From Mesostigma viride (Eukaryota > Streptophyta > Mesostigmatophyceae > Mesostigmatales > Mesostigmataceae), in the NCBI GenBank assembly GCA_009746045.1, contig RPFO01000082.1, positions 4,027,140 through 4,091,139 of the forward strand: 64,000 nt of DNA. The letters are read 5' to 3'. The translations under genes were made by a program, and so were the position numbers. Under the pieces are notes generated by a model that was not told where the DNA came from, did no database searches, and saw only the letters and a list, made by a program, of their open reading frames with translations. Below, in pieces: positions 11,285-21,514 of this stretch (position 1 is the stretch's first letter; every line of letters starts with the position of its first letter).

Positions 11285-11620
11285 TCTGGTAGATATGTCT
11301 GTGTTATTCCACCGTATATATATTAAAAATATAATTACTTACAGCAGAGTGAAATCACTCAAACCAAAGCAAACGCCCAGCTATAAACCTATATACAGAG
11401 CCATGTCAAAGCTCTATACTACGATAAGACCAATGGAAACGCCTAACGGGAGGAACCTAATAGCCCTGCTGCACCGCAAAATCAGCCCGCGTACGGCGGA
11501 GCATGATGATTCCACCGTATATATATATATATATAGAGCTAGCACACACATTGTAATAAATTTGATGTTTTGTGGTGATGCATGCAAAGCAAAGCAAGGC
11601 CAGAAATGGATTTGGTGATC
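11285..11620. other. Resumed DIRS 3' flank and first 89-bp direct repeat
   Basis: After the second TCTGGTAGA (11285-11293) the sequence matches 11935-11975, showing that the DIRS 3' end resumes. An (AT)n run sits at 11517-11535. The segment 11509-11597 is repeated at 11958-12040, one copy on each side of the DIRS deletion derivative. No gene. Confidence 0.6.
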
Positions 11621-11957
11621 GAGCTATGCTCATTTTATCTATGACTAACCTGCTGAGCGGAGAATGCAATGCCGTATAGCACAAAAAGAAAAAATAATTT
11701 TAGAAAAAATATTTTTTGTGCTGGCACCTGTACCCCAGCCACCCAGGTAGGGGTTGGTTGGATAGATGGTTGCTATAAAAGGTGGACTTCCATTCTAGGG
11801 AAGCAAGTGGTTTCTTTTGCCTCCCACCCACCCACCCTGGCAAAAGGGGTAGAGCAGGGGCACAGCTGCTTGGGCTGGCCCTGCAAATTCACATAGTGTG
11901 CTCACCCTAGCATGTACAGATCTGGCCGTGTTGCCATCTGGTAGACACGTTTGTGTT
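11621..11957 (+). mobile_element. Deletion derivative of the DIRS-like element
   Basis: 11621-11822 matches 2069-2270 (element left end, including the TATAAAA region). 11845-11943 matches 6833-6962 (element right end). The whole coding interior of about 4.5 kb is missing. The copy is bracketed by near-identical direct repeats (11509-11597 and 11958-12040). This is a miniature non-autonomous version that keeps only the termini. Confidence 0.85.
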
Positions 11958-12614
11958 ATTCCACCGTATAGAGCTAGCAGTCTAGCACACATATTGTAAT
12001 AAATTTGATGTTTTGTGGTCATGCATGCAAAGCAAAGCAATTAAGGGGACATGACACCCGGGACTTTTTTGGCGCCAAAAAAGTCGGGACGGTACCGACG
12101 GACCGTGAAATTGTGGTGCACAGTGCGCGCACCGTGCGGAGGTGGCCATGGCGACGTGCGTTCCGTTAAAATATGGTTAATCCGGCGGGCGACAGGCCGA
12201 AAAATTAAGCCGATGGTTAAAAGTGATGTTCTATTATGATGTTTCATAGCCAGATCTGCACTATTTGCAAATTCGCTGCGTTTGTTGGTACAGATTTGCA
12301 CGGGGGTCTCATCCAACAATTTGGCCGCGATGAATAATCTAGCATGCGCGCCTGCGACGGTAGAACTCGATATTCGTGGGTTGTATTGATGCAGTAAGAG
12401 CCGTTTAGTAACGGACACCATGAAAATAACCTAAGCGTCTTCGATCTGCGGCCATTTCCTGTCATTTCTAAAATGATTTCGTTCAGGCCTGCGCGATCCG
12501 CGGTTAATCCATCCATGGTTGGCTGGCTTTTCTTGCGCGCCTGGGTTGGAAATAATGCCGGCCGTGGTACGTTGATTTGCCGCATGTCACCGCCCAGTCT
12601 GTTTGCGCTCTTAA

Positions 12615-14333
12615 CTCGTCGTCTGTCTCTGGTCCTCTATACGGAGGACTGAGTTGAACTCAGTCCTCTCTAGAGGACCGAGTTTTTGGGTTTCGTAGAA
12701 AATTCGCCCCGGTCAGAATGTTTGACAAAAAAATTCTCTCAAAATTTATTCAAATACTACGTGAAAAGATCTTTCTTGGACATATTTTTGGGATTTTTTT
12801 GGATTTGGTATGAGCTAAATGTACGGTCAAAGTACAGGTGGTAAGGGTACTTTTCCACGTGAAACGCGAGTTCCGGAAATGCACGACCTAGCCATGGCGG
12901 CTCGCGCCCATGCATGCAGTTTACGTTTGCGGACGAGGTATCTGTCCAAACTCAGGAAATAGATTTAATATGCCCTAAAGATGATAAAAATCAATTTTTA
13001 GCTCGCGGGGATGCGATTTACCCGGTGTCGGCACTGTTCTTGCTGGAAAAAACTGCGATAAGGCAGGTCGACGGAATTGATGACTGCGCTTGCTTTCCGG
13101 CGCAATTTCAATGGCTGATAGGTTTCTTTCTACATTGTAACATGCATTGTATTAGAATAAATTGAGTGACAGTATAGATTTGATGATTTCGACCATTCTG
13201 TCACGTCATGGCCTATGTGCCGCAAAGTGCCACTTAATTGCGGGCACCGCCTGGGCCAAGGTAACGCCAGCCGTGCCAGGTAAAGCCGGATAATCGTTGC
13301 CTCTTCGTTTCTTGATGTTCGTACATGAGTTTAAGCTTGCGAGGCGTTGTCAGGTTCAAGTCTTGATCCTCTTTCTTGACCGTTGCCTGCCCCTCTCTAA
13401 AACCCCCTTTTCAGATGATGTTATCAGGCATTTGCCTTAACCCAGTGTAGTTGTGCAGGGTTTTAGGAGCTGTGCAGGTTTAAACACCTTCATAGATGTT
13501 AGTTATTCTTTTGCTACGTTCATACTGCATGATTGTGTGGCCACGGGCTGCGTCAAGGGTGCATTCAAGCTTTTACGGGTGAGTGAAAAGTCTTGGTGAC
13601 AAACCACTGCCATCATGTGCCAGCAACTATGTTGGCCACATCATGGCAAGGCAAAACAGTTATAGCCATAGCTATTGTTGTTAGAAACAAAGGAAATATG
13701 CTTAACCTACCCATTATATTGGTGGTTGACACTTATAATGTAACCCTTTGTTGGTAGGTATCCAAGCCCATTCCCTACATGCATGCATAGGCTCTCACTA
13801 CATGATAAGGTATGATATACCTGAAGTATGATGATGCAAGTGTGTTGTCCTGTAATGCTTGAAGGGAAATGAGTTGATTGGGGTGGTTGGTGGCCACGGT
13901 GGTGTAGTATGACCGCACTTACATGCTAGCAAAGTTAGCAAAAGCCCCATTCCTCTCCTGAGGACTGAGAGTTTTTTAATTGTTTCAGGCAGTTGCAGTG
14001 GCCAAATCGAGCCCAGTTTTTTGCCACGTTTCAAGAACTATATTGTTTACATGCCTATATTTTTTCTTCATGCACCAGGATTTGATTGAATTTTTTCCAC
14101 TCGTTCTTATCCCGAAAAATGCAAATTCGCGAGGGGTGCCCAACGTCCGCGTAATTTTCAGGTGTTCGGGTCAAGTTTTCACATATGCAGTATTTTTGCC
14201 AACAAAATGACATCTAGTACACCCCTGATCCACATCAAAACATTTGGGATGGACCCCCCACCTAGTCGCTACACGCGGTTGAAAGTTGTCAACTCAGTCC
14301 TCCTGTGAGGACTGAGTTGGGACAGACGACGAG
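12615..14333. mobile_element. TTAA-target element with CTCGTCGTCTGTC termini
   Basis: TTAA flanks at 12611-12614 and 14334-14337 enclose perfect 13-bp inverted ends CTCGTCGTCTGTC. Just inside each end is a palindrome built on the same 12-mer: GAGGACTGAGTT next to AACTCAGTCCTC on the left (about 12645-12670) and AACTCAGTCCTC-CTGT-GAGGACTGAGTT on the right (about 14290-14318). It is 1719 bp long. The only notable frame, 12914-13165 (83 codons, ATG start), matches nothing I know. Non-autonomous; the ends differ from the CCCT-type elements, so it is a second family with the same subterminal motif. Confidence 0.8.
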
Positions 14334-15592
14334 TTAATGAACCTGGCATGAAACTTTTGGCGCCGTTTCTGGGTTCTTCTTGCTATTTTGTTCTCCACTT
14401 GTTGCAGTTGTGCTATCAGATTTTCCGCAGCTTTCAATGGTTTTCCTTACGCTGCGTATGCCATGCTTCCTAAAGCTACCCAGATTTGATCGGGCAGTTA
14501 TCTGGCTTTGCTACGCTTCCTGTATGGAGGTTTTCATACGGTAGACATTCTATATTGCGTAGTCAAGGACCCTAGCTGCCTGGGAGCGGCATCACCGTTG
14601 AAAGGAGCTGGCGAGCTCATAAACGCCTGTCATGGCTCTTCAGCCTGCTGGAAAACAAGGTTGTTGTATGGAAGGTGAGAATATGTGAGTTACTTATCAC
14701 ATCCCCACCTGTTTAGCCTCCATTAAACATGGCTTGTACTTCCTAGATGACAGGGATCAGGTCGTTATGGCTATGAAGGATGCACCTTTTATCCATAAGC
14801 GTCATGACATGGTGTTGGCTATGAGTGATTCCCGCAAGCAGTCATACCTGCTCATAGTGGTTGAAGAGTTGGTGGTTGTTTTCTTCAAGCATCTAGCATT
14901 TGTTTTTCGTGGTTCTGCCCCATTTGCAGGGGGCAAGCTTAGGAATGTGCTCATGGTATTGCCTCATGTCATGGTGCACCAAGCATGCAGGCTGGCAGCT
15001 ATAACAAGATGTAATATGGGCAAACTAGGTCAGAATGACCTGTAATTTGGTGGCAAGCTTCGTGATACATTAATTTAATTAATTGCACTTGTTTTGGCCC
15101 AGTTTGTGGTGGGCAAGGGTGTCTTTGTGGTGGTGTTTGAGCTCCAAACCACAAAAAGCGATCAACTTTTTTTTGCACATGACCATATTTCAATGTGAGT
15201 AAACGTGGTCAGAATGAGCTGAAACTTTGGGGCTGTGTGATTGCAACCCTGGGCCAATTTTGATTATATGATTTGACCCCATTGCATGTGTCTATGATTT
15301 GATATATTTTTTTAGGCACCAAAAAATACGTGTTTTGGGGTAAACTATTTCAATGTGTCTAAACATGCTTATTCTGACCTGCAAACTAGCTGGAATTAAT
15401 GGCAAGGGTTGCAATTAGATGGGAATATATGATTTGGCCACAATGGGTTTGCCCATTGTCCTAGGGAAAATCGGCCAAAAATAGCGTCTTTTTCTATTTT
15501 TAGCACATAACGGTCACATGGTGGGGGGTAGTACACCCCCAAGTGGTTGGAAAAATTTTTTTTTATCATATTTATGGTCCCCCATCATAACT

Positions 15593-16935
15593 CCCCCCCA
15601 CCTTCCCCACCGAAGCCACCATCTGCACCCTCCTCAAGGAAGCTTTCGAGCAGCACGTGACCCCTCTTGCCGCAGATGTGGCGGCACTTGGCGGCACGCT
15701 GGCTGCTGAGCTTCCCACCATCCCCACCGCCACCGCCACCCTCCTCGCCTCCCCCCCCCCCCCCCTCCGCCTCCACCGACTCCATCACCGCCCAGCTCCG
15801 CGACATCGACCAGCGCCTCAAGGATAATGCAATCGCTATCGAGGCCTTGCAGAACACAGCAGGCCTCACCGCCCAGGCAGTGAAGGACATTGCCGCCAAG
15901 CCAGCCCCGGCTGGCCTGGCCGGCGATGCTCCTCCCATCACGACCTGGGCGGACATGCTTAAGCAACATACCACCTCCACCACCTCCGCCGTCGCAGCCC
16001 AGCTCCAGCGGCAGACGCTTGACCTCCGCGAGGAGGCCGAGCTCGCCAAGCGCAGCCTCAACGTCATTGTCAAGAATCTCAAGATGGCGGAAGGTGAGAA
16101 TTCCGAGAAGCTTGCGCGTGCTTTTGAGAGAGAAATCCTTGATCGCATGGGCCTTACTGGTGAGATCGAGCTGGCCGCCCACCGCCTTCCCCGCGCGCGG
16201 GGTAAGGCCGGGCCGCCCCCGCTCCTTCTCACCTTTAAGACCCCGGCGGACAAGATTTCTTTTCTCAGACGCCGCAAGCGGCTCGAGAAGACTCTCTTCA
16301 CCCTTGACGACGACTTGACCCTGGCACAGCAACAACGGCGACGGGAGCTATGGCCGACCTACCTCCAGCTCCGGCAGACCAAGGCGGGCCAGCCGGTGTA
16401 CTGGAAGGGGGCGGCCATCTACGTCGGCCACAAGCCCTGGCAAGCGACCCCCTCGACCACCCCGGCCCCAGCAACTCCAGCCCCAGCTTAGGGGAATACA
16501 GCAGCAGTAGTGTAGAATAGTTAGACAGTGGCCTTGTACATGCCCGCCTACTACAGGCACTATACCAGCTTAGGCCTAGCCTTTTTAGTCATGTACATGT
16601 GTGCCTATGATGAGCCACCCTCCAGATGATGCCTAGCTTTATTTAATTATGCAGTGCCCATGCAGGGAGTAACTCTCTGCTGAGACGCCATGCCATAGCT
16701 CTTGTATAGCCATGATGATCTTCCCCCACATGCCACGCTCCCCCTTAACTGGGCATAGCGCGATACATCATGAGGGTGCAGGTGCCTTGGTGCACCTCGA
16801 GCAAGTGTTGTTTACATCCCCACCCTTGCAGGAAGTAGCTTAGGATGTATGATAGGCCATATGCCCCCTCTCAAGGGCTATGTGCTACATATACTCCCAA
16901 CGGAGTTATGTTACAATTCAATTCAATTCAATTCA
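15593..16935 (+). mobile_element. ORF1-only non-LTR retroposon, copy B, with 9-bp TSD
   Basis: The insertion is bounded by a perfect 9-bp duplication ATCATAACT at 15584-15592 and 16936-16944. It contains an ORF1, a 3' UTR that matches copy A, the stem-loop CTCC-CAAC-GGAG at 16894-16905 and an (AATTC)n tail ending at 16935. No endonuclease or RT is present. Compared with copy A the 5' leader and first third of ORF1 are missing, so it is 5'-truncated, as expected for target-primed reverse transcription. Confidence 0.88.
15608..16491 (+). pseudogene. ORF1 protein of retroposon copy B
   Basis: A 274-codon frame runs 15667-16491. Its first 35-40 residues are an artefact. The conserved N-terminal part (TLLKEAFEQHVTPLAADVAA, also in copy A) is in another frame from about 15625, and a run of about 14 C at 15751-15765 shifts into the frame that carries TAQLRDIDQRLKDNAIAIE. 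Downstream come LDLREEAELAKRSLNVIVKN, then PADKISFLRRRKRLEK, FTLDDDLTLAQQQRRRELWP and GQPVYWKGAAIYV. This layout of coiled coil, RRM-like and C-terminal domain resembles L1 ORF1p and suggests binding of the element's RNA. No start codon survives in the proper frame. Confidence 0.7.
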
Positions 16936-17008
16936 ATCATAACTGGATTTTTATCACATGCCTAGGTATGGTTTCCAGAAAAGTGCCCTTTTGGGGTGTC
17001 ATGTCCCG

Positions 17009-17261
17009 CCAGAAATGGATACTCTTTTTCTATACTATTAGCTCGAGGCGTATTTTTCTCATTTCTCGTTTTCAGGATTTAATAATAAAAAAGTGGTTTT
17101 TCATAATTAAAAAAATAAGTTACACATCCATTTTAACCCTTTTTTTTTTTTTTTTTTTTTTTCAAGAACGCGACATACTGCGTTGTGAGTTATTTATAGA
17201 ACACGTCATAACATCTAGCTAGGAAAATTTTTTTTTCATAGTCATGTGTATACTTTCCTGA
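17009..17261. other. Non-coding flank with T23 tract
   Basis: AT-rich spacer between the Z element and the LINE 3' end. A run of 23 T lies at 17140-17162. No gene or promoter is evident. Confidence 0.5.
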
Positions 17262-18936
17262 AAGCCCTTAATAGACACGTGACTGCGTCACGTGAGCATA
17301 ACTCCTCAGTGGGAGGGGGACATGGGATGGGATGGATGGTGTAAGCTACATCTAGGTCCTAGTTACAGGGTGGTGGGCACCGAGGCCCGAATCGCTATAT
17401 CATGAATACCATACGCGGTCACACGCGGAGCCCCCACAGACTTGGGGGTGGTCTCCTTCATCACTACTTGCCATCTATCCTTGCGTACCATCTGCCTCCA
17501 TATTACAGACAAACCAGGAGGCTGCCCGGGCCTGTGAGTCCGTCACGTCTAGTGTTACTAGCACATGTCCATGCCGAGTCTATCACGAAAAGTCCACGGG
17601 TGGCGGCCCTGCATGCCGCGCGCGGCCTGGGGCACGCCAGGTTAGGACATATCGCCCAGGCTGGGTGGGTTTGGCCGGTGCCAGCTAGTCTATTATCTGA
17701 TGTGTCTACCTGATCTGTGCGGGCCAGCAGGTGCCCGGCTAGGCCCAGGCGCATGTGCCTAATAATTATAATGTGGGAAACATAGGGCACATCAGCGTAC
17801 AAATCCTCATTCCTTATGTGCAAACCAAATGGGACGTTAATAAGGGCCTTGCACAGCATCTTGGTAACGTTGCCGTCGAGTCGTTGCTCCAGCTCCTGCG
17901 TCAGTGCATGTCCAGGTCTCGGCGCCGTAGGTCAGGATCGTCAGAATGACGACCTTGAAGAGGCCTCGCTTGACGATCGTCCGGGGTAGGGCGGGGTTGC
18001 TCCACCAGCGGCGGAGGTCATGGCGTTGCGCCCACGCCATGCCGATCCGTGTCGATTGTCAGGTCGTCCTCGCAGTCGCCGGGAAGCCAACTGCCGAGCA
18101 GCTTGAAGCGGCCTGAAGTAGGGTAGTTGACCTCGGTGTCGTCTAGGCGGAGTATGGGTGGGGGCCATCGGCATGATGAGGGCCTCCGTTTTGGGCCGGG
18201 CTGATTTCTATAGACCAACCGCCCGAGCCTCGAGCGCCAGGCAGTCCAGCCAAAGTTGGGCAGACTCCGGCTTCTCGATGAGCGTGATGTCGTTGGCATA
18301 AATGAGGTCAGCTAGTAAATTCTGCTTGTTATAGTCGGCCCCCCTTCCCCAAGCTCGTTCGTGATCGCTAGGCCATGCAGGGGCACGGCCTGCAATGCAT
18401 GCTAGCAAAGCGAGCACGTGCCTGGCGCATAACATAATCCACTACAACAATGAACAGGTACGGTGACAGGACGCAACCCTGCCAGACGCCGGTCTGCAGT
18501 GGGCATGGCGGGGTAAAGCTGTGTTGAGTGCGCACCGAAGTTGTCGACCCCTCATACAGCGTGCGGATGACGGTAATCAGGGGGGTGGGGACGTGAGCGC
18601 GAGCAAGTACAGCCCATATAGAGCGTCCCAGAGGACAGAATCAAAAGCCTTGATGAAGTCGACGAATATCAGGATGGCGGGAAACTCACCAGGCTGCAGG
18701 AGAGCGATTTCCTCGAAGAGGCAACGCGCGACGAAGATGGCCATGACGGTGTTGCGCCCAGGATGAAAGCCCATTTGACTTTCCCCTCTAGAGGTGACGG
18801 TCGAGAGCAGAACGAAGGCGGTTGAGGATCATGCGCATGAACAACTTGAGTGCGGCGCTCTGGATCATTGCAGACTCCTCGGTAGTTGGCAGGGTTGTCA
18901 GGGGAACCTTTGTTTTCGTACAGCATAATACGGTAG

Positions 18937-20808
18937 AGGTTACGCACGTGACAAGCAGCTATGACGACCCTAAAAGCAAAACGGGGTTTGGAGAAGGAGC
19001 TTTCCGGCTCCCAGCCCAATTAACCCACTCTCCATCGTCCTTGCCCAGCCGCCTGGGCTCGCAACATCGCCAGCAAACCCATCGCCAAGCGCCTCGCCCG
19101 AGCCCAAGAAACCCTGCCACGAACACAAATGGCGAAAGTACCTACCTGATTACGACAGTCTGCTTTTCTTTTCAGCACTGGCTGCAGCTGACCACAGAAG
19201 AATGCGCCGAAATAGTGCGTTACTTAGCACAGGAACGCAAGCTCCATGGGGCCACAGGGCCCATCCCCGCCGACAATCAGGATCGATGCGTTCTATACCA
19301 GGCCCGAGCTCCAACAACGCCTCGCCATCCTGTGCAGCTTCTATGTACCAGCTACCTATGGCCAAAATCGACGCCAAGATCCGCGCCCCAGCCCACTGGC
19401 CTGCACAGCCGACAGCCACATCGGCTCCCTCCCTCTGCAAGGATGACATCCGAGCAGTGCTGGAGGAGCACGTGACCTGGCCGTTGGCCGAGAAGCTGAC
19501 CTCGCTGAACACGACGCTCAACACGGTGGAGGCCCGGGTCTCCAATGTGGAAACCAAGGTCGTCCAGAAGCTCCAGCCCCAGTTCACGACGCTGCACACC
19601 GCGCGCCGGGCGCAGGCATCTGAGACGCACGCTGCACTTGTCTCTCGCCTATTAAAACCAGGTGGAGGGCAAGTGCGGCGTGCTCATGAAGAAGCTTGAA
19701 GCCATCACCCCCCATGCACACCGAGGCCCTGGTGGCCACACAGGTCCCAAAGATAGCGGAGCAGACGGCCACCATCGCATCCCAGCCACCCCGGCTGGAT
19801 GCTGCATGGTGACCTCCCGCCCCTCTCCTATGCGGACCTGCTGCGGACAGTGACCGCCTCCACCACCGACGCCATCGCTACGAAGCTCCAGGAGCGTGAA
19901 GACCTCTGCCAGGCTCAACAACGGGAGGCCACTGACCGCGCCCGCCGCGACTGCCGGGTGGTGCTGCGTCGTTTCCCCCAGAAGCCAGGTGAGACGTCAA
20001 CCTCCCGGCCTTGCTGACGAGCTTAAGGACCAGCTCCTTACCCTCATGGGCCTGGTACGGTGAGGTAGAACTGCGTGCCGGTGCGACCGCCTTCCCCACT
20101 CATGGGACAAGGCGGCTCCCCCACCAGTCCTGCTCACCTTCCCCTCCCGTGAGGACAAGCAGCGGTCCCTCTCTCGTCGCAAGCGGTTGCACGACCTCAC
20201 CTGGACCGGCGCTGGACGACGACCTGACCCCCGCTCAGCAGCAGCAGCGACGTGACCTGTGGCCTGAATACCTCCGCCACAAGCAGGACCCCCAGAAGCC
20301 CAAGGTGTACTGGAGGGGCGGGGACCTGATGATCAACCACAAGATGTGGACGCCCCCAGCGGGCTAGAATAGCTTGTAGCCCTAGCTTGACTTCATTGGT
20401 AGTCACTGCCGCCATGGCAGCCATGCATCATTGCTTAGAATGTTTGCCTAGCTGCACATGCCACCATACCTAGTCACGTGCCCCGCTAACGCACGGTACA
20501 CAACCAGCCATAGCCTTAGCTTAGTCCTTGTACAGCCATGCTACGTCCTGGCTTCGATCAGATTAGTTGCCCGCACTCCTTGTTATGATATGCTCACATG
20601 GGTCTTATTGCACCCACAGACTGCCGGATCGTTAGCGTGTCCGTTTAGCTAGCGCGCCCGAATGCAGCTGTGGCATGCCTTTGGCATGAAGGAGACTGGG
20701 GGTCTCTGCCCTTTCTCCTGTTGTGCACACACAGGGATTAAAAGCACTTCGGTGCTCCGTGACTCCCCAACGGGAGCATGCACGTGTTTAATCAATCAAT
20801 TAATTAAT
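18937..20808 (+). mobile_element. ORF1-only non-LTR retroposon, copy C, with 11-bp TSD
   Basis: A perfect 11-bp duplication TAATACGGTAG lies at 18926-18936 and 20809-20819. Removing the insert restores the LINE reading EWQHSYR-IMLYENKG without a gap. The insert carries a leader of about 200 bp, a degraded ORF1, a 3' UTR, the stem-loop CTCCC-CAAC-GGGAG at 20763-20776 and a TTAA-rich tail. It lacks endonuclease and RT. It belongs to a different family from copies A and B but has the same plan. Confidence 0.88.
19150..20367 (+). pseudogene. ORF1 protein of retroposon copy C, frameshifted
   Basis: Coding segments in shifting frames include WLQLTTEECAEIVRYLAQER (about 19180), the coiled-coil segment LNTTLNTVEARVSNVETKVV (about 19505), PPLSYADLLRTVTASTTDAI, an RRM-like stretch with FPSREDKQRSLSRRKRL (about 20135) and the C-terminus LDDDLTPAQQQQRRDLWPEY...VYWRGGDLMINHK (20210-20350). 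The last part is clearly related to FTLDDDLTLAQQQRRRELWP...PVYWKGAAIYV of copy B, identifying it as the same ORF1 family. At least three indels are needed to join it. Confidence 0.72.
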
Positions 20809-21514
20809 TAATACGGTAGCTGTGCTGCCACTCAGGAATCGGCGGCGCGTCGGCAAGCAGGATCCTTTCGCAGACGTCAAGCAGGAACCCCTTACCCCGT
20901 GAGCCGGCCGTCAGCTTTATCACCGCGGGGCAGGGAGCTGGTCATGCAGGTCCAACGGCGGCGTAGAAGCGGAGTTGCTTTGCGGCGGTGCTTATAGCTC
21001 GAGCTCCGGTGAACGGCGGTAGCTCGTTGGGGTCGGCCATGCAGGGGTTCCGTCCTAGGGCCGGGTACGTGTGCTTCCTAGTTCCTGCTCAGCGGCGGGC
21101 CGCCGGCGTGGGCGGCGCTGGGACGTCCGCAGACGCCAGGCGCGCGGCCGCCAGAGGGCCAAGCGGCGGAGGCGGCGGGATCGAGGGCGCCGAGCAGCCG
21201 GGACTGGGAGTGAATACCATGCACTGGTCAAGCTGCTGCTGCGGTGAGCCAGAGAGCGTCCGCGCCGCGGCGCTGCGCGCCGCCGGCTGGCCGTTGGGCG
21301 TGACGCAGGCGGGTCCAGGCGTATACTTGCCGTGCTGGTCCTGGAGGTGCATGGGCGAAGTACTCGCCGACATGGAGGTCCTCCTGCTCTTGGTCGCCTG
21401 CCGGATGGCCGAGTGGTAATCGGCTTTGAGGCGGGCGTAGCGGGCGGGGTCGCGGTTGTCGCGCAGGGCTTGCCGGGCCTGGATGACGGCGGGGAGCCGG
21501 TGCAGGCTGGTGAA

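Larger units (their letters stand above)
12045..17008. mobile_element. Composite 'Z' element with 12-bp inverted ends
   Basis: The left end GGGGACATGACAC (after TTAA at 12041) and the right end GTGTCATGTCCC (16997-17008) are inverted. The sequences outside, AAAGCAA on the left and GCCAGAAATGG on the right, are adjacent in the uninterrupted repeat at 11591-11609, which gives a near-empty site. Two later insertions lie inside: the TTAA element 12615-14333 and the retroposon 15593-16935. About 1.9 kb of original sequence remains. It has an open frame at 14734-15045 with no recognised domain. The right end lacks TTAA, so superfamily is open. Confidence 0.6.
17400..20980 (-). pseudogene. LINE reverse transcriptase, broken and interrupted
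   Basis: Reading starts upstream of the inserted retroposon with LLADAPPIPEWQHSYR (about 20895-20820). It rejoins at 18925 with IMLYENKGSPDNPANYRGV. Later blocks are MGFHPGRNTVMAIFVARCLF (18774-), FVDFIKAFDSVLWDAL (catalytic Asp block) and DLIYANDITLIEKPESAQLW at about 18320-18260, where the usual YADD reads YAND, so a catalytic Asp is lost. C-terminal parts (RWWSNPALPR, VVILTILTYGAETWT) follow at about 18000-17890. The intact-frame sister at 36.2-37.6 kb confirms each block. Confidence 0.8.
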
